Assembly (NCBI GenBank): GCA_944390715.1
Contig: CALXQS010000005.1
Span: 1 to 64,000, forward strand
Length of the DNA: 64,000 nt
Direction: 5' to 3'
Origin: an uncultured Duodenibacillus sp.
GTDB taxonomy: Bacteria > Pseudomonadota > Gammaproteobacteria > Burkholderiales > Burkholderiaceae_F
Shown here: positions 1 through 8,599 of the stretch, piece after piece
Position numbering within the stretch: the first letter of the stretch is position 1
Layout of the letters: every line of letters starts with the position of its first letter
Made by a program: the position numbers and the translations under genes
Notes under the pieces: generated by a model
The model's database searches: none
What the model saw: only the letters and a program-made list of their open reading frames with translations
Told to the model about the DNA's origin: nothing

Positions 1-320
1 TACTCAAAATTTTTGAGATTGAACCCGTGCGCTACGCGGCTGCAGTTTGTTAACTTTTATACCTTCTCGTTAATAAGCAAGGTGCTTGATTGCTCTTTCG
101 CCGACCGCCTTTGAAAGTCGTCAGCCTGTGCATCTGCAGGCTGCGTCTGCGGGTTTGCTTTTGAATGAGACAACCGTCGGAGCGGCTTGCTTTGAGCTTG
201 TCGGCGACATGCATTACCGCATCAGCACACAGGCTTTTCGCAATCAAATGCGCAATGCAGGCATGCTTCGTCAGAAAGCCGCAGGCGTGATGAGCACAAA
301 GTTTCGCTCTGCCCTCAAGC
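1..320. other. Non-coding or unassigned left edge
   Basis: No gene is recognised here. Open frames exist on both strands (for example 86-643 on the plus strand), but their translations have biased, low-information composition, resemble no family I know, and one runs antisense into sbcB. A short A/T-rich inverted repeat (CTCAAAA/TTTTGAG, positions 3-17) lies at the very edge. It could be the stem of a weak terminator for a gene outside the window. Confidence 0.4.
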
Positions 321-1898
321 TCAAGGCACTTGACCAGAGCTTACCTCGGGATCGGCATCGAGATTTTCGACGCACTGCGCCACGTACTCACCCCAATCGT
401 AGAGCGCGTGCAGAACCTGTTCCATGCGCTCGGCCCGCTCCTCGGAAAGTCTTCCAGCCTCCAGAAGGCCGGCAATCTCCTCAGCTTTGGCGTCAATGCT
501 TTCAAAATACTTTTCAATGCCGATGCTGCCGGCTGCCGTCCCTTCAAGAACAGCGCGGCAATGCTCCTGAAAGCGTGCTTTTTCTTCAAAATCAAGAAGT
601 TCCGGCCAGCTTCTGGCCCGCATGCGGAAAAACACTGCATTGAGCCGCGGATCGTCAAAATTAATGCGTCCCTCGCGCGCGCGTTCGGCCATTGTCTGCG
701 CCGTCATGGCATGCACCTCGCGCATCAGGGCCTTGTCGGCTTCGTTGATGAAGCCCCCTGCATACATGGCCAAGTCGCAGTCAAGCGGCTCGGAGTCGTC
801 CTGAGGCCGGCCTTCCTCATCTCCTTGCACAAGCCGCAGCGCCTCAAGCACCGGACCGGCAAGCAGATGGGCGATTTCCGTAAGCTTCTCGCCGTTGGCG
901 ACAATCTCTTTGGGGTCAATGCCAAAGCGCGACTGCACGCGGGCGTTGACGGTACGAAGATCTCCGCAGACAAAGGGCGAGGTATTAACCCGCAGCCTAG
1001 ACAAAGGCAGACGCGTTTCGTCTTCCCTGAGCGCGGAGCGAGGTCCGAAAGCTAGTCTTGCTATGTCTTCAACGGACAATTCAAGAAGCACCGAGGGATC
1101 GCTTCTGCAGTCCCAGACAATGTACTCATTGCGGTTGCCTGGATTGACGGCAACCGGCATGGGAAACCGCAAAAAACCAGCCTTTTGACCGGCCGTGCTT
1201 GTCACCCAGAGGCAGGGGCGGCCGCTTTCGAGCGTTGCCGTCACATGATCCTTGCTTCTGTGTTCCAGCGCCCAGCGCCACAGCCGCGGCACTTTGTGCG
1301 CGAGAAATTTCGCCAAAGCCGCCGTGGCCGAGACGTCGCTTCCGGCATCATGCGCATGACCGTGCTCGATGCCGTTGGCCTGCGTGAGCTTTTCCAACCG
1401 AAAACTCACAAGCTTGGCTTTCTCTGGATCGGAAGACTCCCTCAACGGCCAATTGATGCCCTCGTCTCTAAGCGCCCAGACGGCCAGCACGAAAGGAAAA
1501 AGGTCCCAACGCGAGCAGCCGTTTTTATACTGGTGCGCATACATGTCGTAGAGATTGCGCCAGAACATGGCGCGGGTGACCTCGTCGTCAAAGCGAAGAT
1601 TGTTGTAGCCCACGACGATCGTGCCCGGCGTATTGAACTGCTCGTAGATTTTGCAAGCAAATTGAGCCTCTGGCAGCCCTTTTTGGAGCGCCTGCTGAGG
1701 CGTAATGCCGGTGATGAGACAAGATTCCGGCTGCGGCAGATAGTCAAGCGCAGGCTTGGCGTACCAAACGTCAACTTCTCCCTGAGGCTCAAAATCCAAC
1801 GTCGTGCGCAAGCCGGCAAACTGCACCGGCCGGTCCGTACGGCGGTTCAGACCAAAGGTTTCGTAATCGTGCCAGTAAAAGCTTGGTGTCGGTTGCAT
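321..1898 (-). CDS. sbcB: Exodeoxyribonuclease I (SbcB/ExoI)
   Basis: Predicted 3'-5' single-strand DNA exonuclease of about 525 residues, acting in recombination and mismatch repair. The DEDD-family motifs are visible. ExoI is D11-Y-E13 in the N-terminal WHDYETFG stretch, the second motif is GYNNLRFDDE around residues 97-106, and the third is HDAGSD at about 183-188. The C-terminal half matches the SH3-like and helical parts of E. coli ExoI in order and length. The longest frame reaches 1988, but the family begins just before the first Asp-Glu motif, so the ATG at 1898 is chosen. No clear Shine-Dalgarno sequence precedes it. It stands alone on the minus strand, downstream of hemN. Confidence 0.93.
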   Translation of the reverse strand: MQPTPSFYWHDYETFGLNRRTDRPVQFAGLRTTLDFEPQGEVDVWYAKPALDYLPQPESCLITGITPQQALQKGLPEAQFACKIYEQFNTPGTIVVGYNNLRFDDEVTRAMFWRNLYDMYAHQYKNGCSRWDLFPFVLAVWALRDEGINWPLRESSDPEKAKLVSFRLEKLTQANGIEHGHAHDAGSDVSATAALAKFLAHKVPRLWRWALEHRSKDHVTATLESGRPCLWVTSTAGQKAGFLRFPMPVAVNPGNRNEYIVWDCRSDPSVLLELSVEDIARLAFGPRSALREDETRLPLSRLRVNTSPFVCGDLRTVNARVQSRFGIDPKEIVANGEKLTEIAHLLAGPVLEALRLVQGDEEGRPQDDSEPLDCDLAMYAGGFINEADKALMREVHAMTAQTMAERAREGRINFDDPRLNAVFFRMRARSWPELLDFEEKARFQEHCRAVLEGTAAGSIGIEKYFESIDAKAEEIAGLLEAGRLSEERAERMEQVLHALYDWGEYVAQCVENLDADPEVSSGQVP

Positions 1899-2076
1899 AA
1901 TCAAAAAAATACACGCATTGCGCGCGGGCGCCCTCCCCTTGCATTCAGGCAAAACCTGGGAAAACCGCCCTTGCGCCTGTCTTAACACGGCCTCAGACTA
2001 GCAACAGGGCGCACCAAAAGCAAACCTGCCGCAAGAGATCCGGCTCTTCAAAGCGTGCGCCCGTCAGCCTCACCGA

Positions 2077-3477
2077 TCAGGCAATCTTTGAGTAGCCGCC
2101 TGCTCGATTCGATTCACGAAGGTACCGGTCAAACTGCATGGCCACGGCGCGCACAAAAATCTTTCCTTTGGCGCTCACCGTGATTTTTTCAGGCGTAAGC
2201 TCCACGAGCTCATGCTTGGCATAGGCCTGAAGCTTTTTGAGTTCGTGCGCAAAGACCTCGTCGAAGTTAATGCCGAATTCGGCCTCGATTTCACGCTTGT
2301 CCAACTCGAATCGGCACATGATGGTCATGATCACCGCACGGCGCAGCTTGTCGTCGTCGTTGAGCTTAAAGCCGCGGCAAGTTGCAAGACGCCCTGCGCG
2401 AATTGCCTCGTAATACGGCTCGATTTCGCGCGGATTGCAGGCGTAGTTTCCATCGACGAAAGAAATCGAGCTCGCACCCAGAGCCACCATGTCGCATTCG
2501 GCTCTCGTTGAGTAGCCCTGGAAGTTGCGCTGGATCGTGCCGTTGAGCTGAGCAATGGAGAGCTCATCGTCTTCCTTTGCAAAGTGATCCATCCCGATAT
2601 AGCGGTATCCGTTGGCCGTCAGCGTGCGGATCGAATCGAACATGATGTTGACTCTCTCCTCGGCATTGGGCAGATCGGCCGGAATGATGCGGCGCTGAGG
2701 CTTGAAGATGTTGGGCAGATGCGCGTAGTGATACAGCGCAATTCTGTCGGGGCTAAGCTCAATGACCTGCTCGATCGTTCGCTTGAAGCTCTCGCGCGTC
2801 TGCTTGGGCAGGCCGTAGATGAGATCCATGTTGATTGACTCAAAGCCTTCGGCGCGCGCGGCTTCAAGAACCTCCCGGGTCATCTCGATGGGCTGAATGC
2901 GGTTGACCGCTTTCTGAACTTCAGGATTGAAGTCCTGCACCCCAAGGCTCATGCGATTGAAGCCGGCTTGTCTGAGGGTCTTGACTTTGCCTACAGGACA
3001 GCTTCTGGGATCGACCTCAATGGAGAACTCGCCGTCGGCCTCAAATGGAAAGCGTTTTTGAATCTCTCCCATCAAAAAGAGAATTTCGTCATCGGTAAGA
3101 AAGGTCGGCGTACCGCCGCCCCAGTGCAGCTGCTCGAGCGTGCGGCTGCCGGTGAGCTTCTCGCCGACGAGATCGGCTTCCTCGAGCATGACGCGCATGT
3201 ACTCGGCCGAACGCTCGTGATCGCGCGTGACGACCTTGTTGCAGCCGCAATAAAAGCACACGTCGTTGCAAAACGGGATATGACAGTACAGCGACAGCCC
3301 TGTCTTTTTGGCTGCCTCGCCGCGGCCCTCAAGCGCCGCCTCGTAGTCGGCCGCCGTATAGCCGGCATGAAAGCGGTCGGCAGTCGGATAAGACGTATAA
3401 CGCGGCGCGGGAACGTCGAACTTCTTTAAAAGCGCGTCGTCAGGCAGTTCGACGCCGCTGGTAGCCGGATTGAGCAT
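2077..3477 (-). CDS. hemN: Oxygen-independent coproporphyrinogen III oxidase
   Basis: Radical-SAM enzyme that decarboxylates coproporphyrinogen III to protoporphyrinogen IX without oxygen, in the cytoplasm. The 466-residue length is typical. The [4Fe-4S] motif Cx3CxxC is at C70, C74 and C77 (context CHIPFCNDVCFYCGC), followed by the GGGTP SAM-binding motif. A Shine-Dalgarno GAGGTG lies 8 bases before the ATG. An FNR box (3549-3562) is centred 78 bases upstream of the ATG. In the usual class II geometry this predicts transcription starting near 3514. The fnr gene lies on the other side of that site, so anaerobic induction by FNR is likely (inference). Confidence 0.95.
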   Translation of the reverse strand: MLNPATSGVELPDDALLKKFDVPAPRYTSYPTADRFHAGYTAADYEAALEGRGEAAKKTGLSLYCHIPFCNDVCFYCGCNKVVTRDHERSAEYMRVMLEEADLVGEKLTGSRTLEQLHWGGGTPTFLTDDEILFLMGEIQKRFPFEADGEFSIEVDPRSCPVGKVKTLRQAGFNRMSLGVQDFNPEVQKAVNRIQPIEMTREVLEAARAEGFESINMDLIYGLPKQTRESFKRTIEQVIELSPDRIALYHYAHLPNIFKPQRRIIPADLPNAEERVNIMFDSIRTLTANGYRYIGMDHFAKEDDELSIAQLNGTIQRNFQGYSTRAECDMVALGASSISFVDGNYACNPREIEPYYEAIRAGRLATCRGFKLNDDDKLRRAVIMTIMCRFELDKREIEAEFGINFDEVFAHELKKLQAYAKHELVELTPEKITVSAKGKIFVRAVAMQFDRYLRESNRAGGYSKIA

Positions 3478-3791
3478 GTGTATATCACCTCTATTTCTAT
3501 GACAAAACGCAAACCAACTGATATGATTCGCTCAAAATTGGAAAAACATTGATCCTTGTCAAGCTTTCCAGCTGTCATTTGAGTTTGAAAACATCAAGCT
3601 GCGCGCGCGAAGGTCATTTCCCAAAGCAGCGCGCTTTGCTGTCGTTCATACCAGTGACGGTGCGGTTGCGCAGCAGTTTAAACGGGCAAGATTATTTCAT
3701 AATTATCGGCTGCGGCCGACAGTCCTTGAATCCGAAGCAAACGCACCGCTGGAGCCTATGACGACGCGGCTTTAAGAGGCTGATTTTGACT
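3478..3791. other. hemN-fnr divergent intergenic region
   Basis: 314 bases between the divergent hemN and fnr genes. It contains the FNR box at 3549-3562, a plausible -10 (TCATAT) on the minus strand at about 3521-3526, and the hemN ribosome-binding site. On the fnr side, an AAGAGG at about 3774-3779 precedes the start region. No small gene is convincing here. Confidence 0.6.
3549..3562 (-). promoter_or_regulatory. FNR/ANR binding site controlling hemN
   Basis: TTGAT-CCTT-GTCAA matches the FNR consensus TTGAT-N4-ATCAA at 9 of 10 defined positions. Read towards hemN it is TTGAC-AAGG-ATCAA. If its centre is placed at -41.5, the start of transcription falls near 3514, 37 bases before the hemN ATG, with TCATAT in the -10 window. 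It could also let FNR control its own gene, which starts about 230 bases away on the other side. Confidence 0.75.
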
Positions 3792-4610
3792 ATGATGAAC
3801 AACCCCAACATCAACATGGCTACCCTGCGTGTGGCCTGTTCGAACTGCAATCTGCGGGAACTGTGCCTGCCGCTCGGACTGAGTCTGAAGGAAATCGAAA
3901 GACTCGAAGAGCTCGTGAGCACGCGCAAGCGCATTAAGCGAGGCGAAGCCCTTTACCGCGCGGGCGACAAGTTTGAAGCGCTCTACGCAATTCGTCTGGG
4001 GTTTCTGAAAAGCGCCGTCATGAGTTCCGACGGCCGCGAGCAGGTCACGAGCTTTCATATGTCTGGCGACATCGTCGGTCTCGACGGTCTGGCAGGCATG
4101 GTGTACTCGAGCGACTTGATTGCGCTTGAAGACACCGAAGTGTGTCTGCTTCCCTATCAGAAGCTTCTTGAAGTCAACCAAAGCATGCATGCCATGAGCC
4201 TGCACTTTCAGCGGCTGCTTTCGATGGAAATCGTGCGCCAAAACGGCGTCATGCTTCTTCTCGGCTCCATGCACGCCGAAGAAAGGCTCGCGGCCTTCAT
4301 CCTGAATCTCTCGCAGCGCTTTGAGCAGCGCGGTTATTCGCGCAGCGAATTCGTTTTGCGCATGACGCGCGCCGAAATCGGCTCCTATCTGGGCCTGAAG
4401 CTGGAAACCGTCAGCCGCGTACTGTCTCGCTTTTCTCACGACAATCTCATCATTGTCAACCAAAAGCATGTACAGATCATGGATTTCGAAGGTCTGCGGG
4501 CCATCGTGAGCGGCCAGGCCTACCAGCATCACGACAGCAGCAAAGACAACGTTGTGCCGATCGCTCCCGAAAAGCACAACATCAACGAACTTTTAAGCGA
4601 CGAGAGTTGA
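3792..4610 (+). CDS. fnr: FNR-type oxygen-sensing transcription regulator
   Basis: CRP/FNR-family activator whose [4Fe-4S] cluster is lost in oxygen. The N-terminal cysteines C16, C19 and C25 (ACSNCNLRELC) and a later Cys in EVCLLPYQ give the four FNR ligands. A cNMP-type beta roll and dimer helix follow. The C-terminal helix-turn-helix carries ETVSR, the E-x-x-S-R recognition pattern that reads TTGAT half-sites. The start is uncertain. An in-frame TTG at 3786 has better spacing to AAGAGG (6 bases), but the ATG at 3792 is the conventional choice. The gene is divergent from hemN and separated from it by an FNR box. Confidence 0.93.
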   Translation: MMNNPNINMATLRVACSNCNLRELCLPLGLSLKEIERLEELVSTRKRIKRGEALYRAGDKFEALYAIRLGFLKSAVMSSDGREQVTSFHMSGDIVGLDGLAGMVYSSDLIALEDTEVCLLPYQKLLEVNQSMHAMSLHFQRLLSMEIVRQNGVMLLLGSMHAEERLAAFILNLSQRFEQRGYSRSEFVLRMTRAEIGSYLGLKLETVSRVLSRFSHDNLIIVNQKHVQIMDFEGLRAIVSGQAYQHHDSSKDNVVPIAPEKHNINELLSDES

Positions 4611-5202
4611 GCTCACTGAAAAATCGCGCTCCCAATCAGGATAAAGAAAGAGCATGAGGCAAAAAGGCTTGCGTTTGTAGAAGATTGCCAAATCTGCCGC
4701 GCAGCCCTTTGCTTGTGCGCTCTGCCTGCTGCAGACCGCTCCAGCAAGGCACTCAGACATCCAGTGGTTCTCTCGATTTTTAACTGCTCCCTTATCTCGG
4801 CCGGCAGGCCTTTTTTGACAAGAAGGGGCGAGTCGTTTCGGTTTCGGCTTTTTGCAACGCCTTAGGATGCTGCCCCTGTCTGAACTTCCTGCTACCCGCT
4901 CGCTTGCCGAGCATGGCGGTTCCGAGAACTTGGCTGAACCTTGAAATTGATGGGAGTGCAATAAGAGCTCATCTTTGGACTCCCACGTTGGATTTTGAAC
5001 ATTTAGCCGCCTGCTCTTTTTTGACTGCCTGGCGCTTTTTGACAGACCAGATGCTTTGTCCGAGGCATCTGGAGAAATGAAACGCAACGGCAAACAAGTC
5101 CCTCTACAATCGAAGCTCAGCGCACAAGTGCTGTGCGCGGCCGTATGCAAAAACGTCTGCCGTGCCGGGCGCTAAACAGACCAAAACCATTTTGGTGCAA
5201 CA
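4611..5202. other. Long non-coding leader upstream of the MATE gene
   Basis: 592 bases with no credible gene. The open frames here translate to Ser/Lys/Cys-rich noise. Structured elements are present. GGCC-GGCA-GGCC followed by T6 (4799-4816) is a possible weak fnr terminator. There is an 8-bp hairpin CCAGATGC/GCATCTGG (5047-5072), a 7-bp hairpin GCGCACA/TGTGCGC (5120-5138), and a 7-bp inverted repeat ACCAAAA/TTTTGGT (5180-5196) just before the MATE start. I do not recognise a known riboswitch. Confidence 0.5.
5180..5196 (+). promoter_or_regulatory. Inverted repeat at the MATE translation start
   Basis: Perfect 7-bp inverted repeat ACCAAAA-CCA-TTTTGGT ending 6 bases before the ATG at 5203, where a Shine-Dalgarno sequence would be expected. 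None is visible. It could be a repressor operator or an RNA hairpin that gates translation. The function is inference only. Confidence 0.4.
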
Positions 5203-6681
5203 ATGACTCAGCAAGAACACAAAAATGACCGCGATCAAGCCAGTGAAAACTTCATCGCGCCCCCCGCTGAAGCCAAACAAGCCTCCGAAGCCGATGACGC
5301 TCTGCGTCATCCGCACCACACGGCAGCGCCCGATGTGAGTCTTGGGGCGCTCTTTAAGCTTGCTACGCCTTTGTTCGTCGCCAACCTCGCCATCATGGGG
5401 GCCGCCACCATCGACACCATCATGGCCGGCCGCCTTGGAGCCGAACATCTGGCCGTGGTTGCTTTAGGCGGCGCCACGAGCGTCATGGTCCTTTTCGGCC
5501 TGGTCGGCATCCTGCAAGGACTCAGTCCCATCGCCGGACATCACTTCGGCGCGCGCAAGTACAACCTGATCGGCTTTGAACTGAGCCAGTCGCTGTGGCT
5601 TGCGCTGGTGCTTGCCGTCATTGCCGTCGTTTTGATCCTGCAGACCGATTTTTGGATTGATTTCGGCGGCGTATCCGGCAGGGTTGCCGAAATGAGCCGC
5701 GAATTTTTCTACGCCAGCGCCTGGGGGCTGCCTGCGGCCGTGATCATGCGCTGCTACATCGCTCTCAACGCAGCCATCAACCGGCCTCGCGTGTCGATGT
5801 ACATCTCGCTGGCGCTTTTGGCCTCAAAAGCTCCCTTAAATCTTCTGTTCATGTACGGCTGGTGCGGCTTTCCCGCCATGGGAGGCGCAGGAGCCGCCGT
5901 TGCCATGAGCGTCAACTCCTGGATCGCGCTCATTGCCTACTATCTCATCTGGAGGTTTGATCACTTCTACGACGCCATGCGGCCCGAGCGGTTCTTCTGG
6001 CCGCAGATCAAGGCAATTGCCGCTCAGCTCAAGCTCGGCGTGCCGATTGGGCTGACGATATTCTTTGAGGTGAGCTCTTTTACTTTGATGGCCATCTTCA
6101 TTTCGCGCATCGGAACAATCGATGTGGCCGCACACCAGATTGTGGGCAACATCACCGCTACGCTCTATCAAGTACCGCTGTCGCTTGCCATCGCCGTGTG
6201 CGTGCTGGTTTCGCAATGTCTGGGCGCGGGCTTTAAGGATCAGGCGCGCGTCATTACGCTGCGCACGCTCAAGTGCGCCATCCTGATCACCGCCACCAAT
6301 GCGGTGCTGCTGTACATCTTCCGCGGCGAACTCGTCAGCCTTTACACACCGGATGCCGCCGTGCAGAAACTGGCCGCATCGCTTTTAATTTTCGGCGTCA
6401 TCTACCACGTCACCGATGCCTGTCAGTCGGTGAGCAACTTTGCACTGCGAGGCTATCGCGTCACGGTGCTGCCCATGATCATGTACGGCGTGCTTTTGTG
6501 GTGCGTTGGTCTCGGAGGCGGCTACTACCTTGGCTTTTATGCCGAATCTTTCGGCGGTCCATACGGTGCGACAGGCTTTTGGGCAGCAACCAGCGTAGGA
6601 CTGTTTTTGGCAGGAATTTCGCTTTCGGCACTGGCCCTGTACGTCTCGCATGTCAGAGCCTCTGAAGACCGCAGACATTAA
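5203..6681 (+). CDS. MATE family multidrug efflux transporter
   Basis: Inner-membrane protein of 492 residues with about twelve hydrophobic segments in two repeats, which is the MATE (NorM/DinF) architecture. The first repeat starts at about residue 45 with LGALFKLATPLFVANLAI, and the TIDTIMAGRLG signature after it is typical of NorM-like Na+ or H+ antiporters that export cationic drugs and dyes. The roughly 45-residue N-terminal tail is hydrophilic and acidic and longer than in E. coli NorM. The ATG at 5203 has no clear ribosome-binding site and is preceded by an inverted repeat. The gene is monocistronic, and its substrate cannot be deduced. Confidence 0.88.
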   Translation: MTQQEHKNDRDQASENFIAPPAEAKQASEADDALRHPHHTAAPDVSLGALFKLATPLFVANLAIMGAATIDTIMAGRLGAEHLAVVALGGATSVMVLFGLVGILQGLSPIAGHHFGARKYNLIGFELSQSLWLALVLAVIAVVLILQTDFWIDFGGVSGRVAEMSREFFYASAWGLPAAVIMRCYIALNAAINRPRVSMYISLALLASKAPLNLLFMYGWCGFPAMGGAGAAVAMSVNSWIALIAYYLIWRFDHFYDAMRPERFFWPQIKAIAAQLKLGVPIGLTIFFEVSSFTLMAIFISRIGTIDVAAHQIVGNITATLYQVPLSLAIAVCVLVSQCLGAGFKDQARVITLRTLKCAILITATNAVLLYIFRGELVSLYTPDAAVQKLAASLLIFGVIYHVTDACQSVSNFALRGYRVTVLPMIMYGVLLWCVGLGGGYYLGFYAESFGGPYGATGFWAATSVGLFLAGISLSALALYVSHVRASEDRRH

Positions 6682-6931
6682 CCGACAGCGCATCACAACT
6701 TTGCCTTTGAGTGAAATTGCGCCCAAAGGCTTCCAAAACCAGAAGAAATCAAGCGGTAGAATTGCGGACATCAGTAAAAAAAGCGCGCTTGCCGTTGCGG
6801 CTGGGTTTTGCCTGCGGCAAAACGCAAAGCTTGTTTGTTCGTGCTGCGCACGGCAAGGTGCAGGCTTGCGCGTTTTTCGCTTTTTGCGAGTACCTTGAAA
6901 CAACACCAGTTTTCTACACGCGGAGATATCT

Positions 6932-7996
6932 ATGGCTCTCGTCAGCATGCGTCAGCTGCTTGATCATGCAGCTGAAAACGGGTACGGCGTTCCCGCTTTC
7001 AACGTCAACAACATTGAACAAGTTCAGGCCATCATGACGGCAGCCGCCGAGGTTGGCGCCCCCGTGATCATGCAGGCAAGCGCTGGAGCGCGCAAGTACG
7101 CTGGTCAGGATTTTCTGCGCCACATGATTGAAGCAGCCGTTGAAACCTGGCCCGAGGTTCCTGTATGCATGCACCAGGATCACGGTCAGAGTCCGGCCGT
7201 GTGCCAAATCGCCATGCGCATGGGCTTTTCCTCGGTGATGATGGACGGCTCGCTCATGAGCGACGGAAAGACCATCTCGAGCTACGAGTACAACGTCGAC
7301 GTCACGCGCCGCGTTGTGGAAAACGCTCACTGCATCGGCGTTTCCGTTGAAGGCGAGCTGGGCTGCCTCGGTTCGCTTGAAACCATGAAGGGCGACAAGG
7401 AAGACGGTCACGGCACCGACAGCACGATGACGCGCGAGCAGCTGCTCACCGATCCGGATCAGGCTGCAGAATTCGTGCGCGCCACCCAGCTCGACGCCCT
7501 GGCCATTGCCATCGGGACAAGCCACGGCGCCTACAAGTTCACGCGCAAGCCCACCGGCGACATTCTCTCGATTGCCCGCGTCAAGCAAATTCACGAACGT
7601 CTCCCCAACACGCACCTCGTCATGCACGGCTCGAGCTCCGTTCCGCAGGAGTACCTCGCTGAAATCCGCGAATTCGGCGGCGACATGCGCGAAACCTACG
7701 GCGTTCCCGTACCTGAAATTCAGGAAGCCATCAAGCACGGCGTGCGCAAGGTCAACATCGACACCGACATTCGTCTCGCGATGACTGCCGCCATCCGGCG
7801 CTTCCTCGTGGAAAATCCGAGCAAGTTCGATCCGCGCGACTATCTCAAGAAAGCGCGTCAGGCCGCTTATGAACTCTGCAAGCAGCGCTATCTTGAGTTC
7901 GGCTGCGAAGGTCAGGGCGCCCGCATCAAGCCTTTGCCGCTTACCGTCATGGCCGAGCGCTATGCAAGCGGCGAACTGAGCCAGAAGGTCATCTAA
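6932..7996 (+). CDS. fba: Class II fructose-bisphosphate aldolase
   Basis: Zinc-dependent aldolase that interconverts fructose 1,6-bisphosphate with glyceraldehyde 3-phosphate and dihydroxyacetone phosphate. At 354 residues it has the length of the class IIB/CalvinA type. Zinc and active-site motifs are visible: [10 protein letters not shown] near residue 80, GVSVEGELG near 136, and HGSSSVPQE near 232. The N-terminus, [10 protein letters not shown], is diagnostic. GGAGAT precedes the ATG at 6932. A strong terminator follows at 8050-8086. A hairpin in the 250-base leader (GTTTTGCC/GGCAAAAC, 6805-6823) has no clear U-tract and may mark the end of the MATE transcript. Confidence 0.95.
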   Translation: MALVSMRQLLDHAAENGYGVPAFNVNNIEQVQAIMTAAAEVGAPVIMQASAGARKYAGQDFLRHMIEAAVETWPEVPVCMHQDHGQSPAVCQIAMRMGFSSVMMDGSLMSDGKTISSYEYNVDVTRRVVENAHCIGVSVEGELGCLGSLETMKGDKEDGHGTDSTMTREQLLTDPDQAAEFVRATQLDALAIAIGTSHGAYKFTRKPTGDILSIARVKQIHERLPNTHLVMHGSSSVPQEYLAEIREFGGDMRETYGVPVPEIQEAIKHGVRKVNIDTDIRLAMTAAIRRFLVENPSKFDPRDYLKKARQAAYELCKQRYLEFGCEGQGARIKPLPLTVMAERYASGELSQKVI

Positions 7997-8049
7997 ACCA
8001 AAGCGGCTGCGCACCGCACTCGAGCGCGCGCTCGTCCGTCCATCTGCTG

Positions 8050-8086
8050 CGGCCCGGAGAATATTTGTTCTTCGGGCCGTTTCTCC
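8050..8086 (+). terminator. Intrinsic terminator after fba
   Basis: A 12-bp stem with one G:U pair (CGGCCCGGAGAA paired to TTCTTCGGGCCG, loop TATTTG), followed by TTTCTCC. It lies 53 bases after the fba stop and before dgkA. Confidence 0.75.
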
Positions 8087-8104
8087 CCAAAAAAAATCCA
8101 CATC

Positions 8105-8494
8105 ATGTCAGCAAAAGACGCTTCCGAACTCAAGGGAAAAACAGGGCTCAAACGCCTTGTCAACGCCGCGGGCTACTCGGCCCAAGGCTTTCGCGCCGCC
8201 TTTAAAAGCGAAGATGCCTTTAGGCAAGAATGCGTGCTTGGCGCCGTACTGTCAGCCGCGCTCTTATTTATCGAGGCTGATGCCGCGCTCAAGCTCATCG
8301 CTTTTCTTTCGATCATCGTCGTGCTGGTGACTGAACTTTTGAATTCGGGCATCGAAGCCGCCATCGACCGCATTGGACTTGAAATTCATCCGTTGTCGAA
8401 ATTTGCCAAGGACGTCGGCAGCTGCGCCGTGCTCTTTTCGCTGTTCGGCGCCGCCGTTTGCTGGGCCGTTCTCATTTATCACGCTTTCGGCTGA
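8105..8494 (+). CDS. dgkA: Diacylglycerol kinase (DgkA)
   Basis: Small integral membrane kinase of 129 residues with three transmembrane helices. It phosphorylates diacylglycerol to phosphatidate, recycling lipid left from membrane-derived glucan or lipid A modification. The family signature ELLNSGIEAAIDR followed by HPLSKFAKDVGSCAV contains the conserved catalytic Glu and nucleotide-binding residues. A GFRAAFKSEDAFRQE stretch precedes the first membrane helix as in other family members. The stop codon sits inside a 14-bp tandem duplication (8490-8517). purC follows on the same strand about 105 bases later. Confidence 0.95.
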   Translation: MSAKDASELKGKTGLKRLVNAAGYSAQGFRAAFKSEDAFRQECVLGAVLSAALLFIEADAALKLIAFLSIIVVLVTELLNSGIEAAIDRIGLEIHPLSKFAKDVGSCAVLFSLFGAAVCWAVLIYHAFG

Positions 8495-8528
8495 AGATGT
8501 GCGGCTGAAGATGTGCGGCTCAAGCCGC
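8490..8528 (+). repeat. 14-bp tandem duplication and hairpin at the dgkA stop
   Basis: GCTGAAGATGTGCG occurs twice head to tail (8490-8503 and 8504-8517). The first copy contains the dgkA TGA. The second copy runs into GCGGCT-CA-AGCCGC (8515-8528), a tight stem-loop. It looks like a recent replication-slippage duplication. Confidence 0.8.
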
Positions 8529-8599
8529 AGCACCGCTTCAAAAGCCTTACAATCATTAAGCCCAATTTTCACCACTCTTACAATCCGAGGGAGTCTTTC

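Noticed and set aside
3..17. A/T hairpin and a similar phrase near 63465 as a dispersed repeat or attachment site
   Set aside because: The similarity is short and imperfect, and no integrase or repeat boundary is present.
86..643. 185-codon open frame at the left edge
   Set aside because: More than half of it is antisense to sbcB, and the rest has no recognisable domain or ribosome-binding site.
4593..5150. 185-codon open frame on the minus strand in the MATE leader
   Set aside because: The translation is Ser/Lys/Cys-rich without structure. It overlaps the end of fnr and crosses perfect hairpins. It is more likely a non-coding leader.
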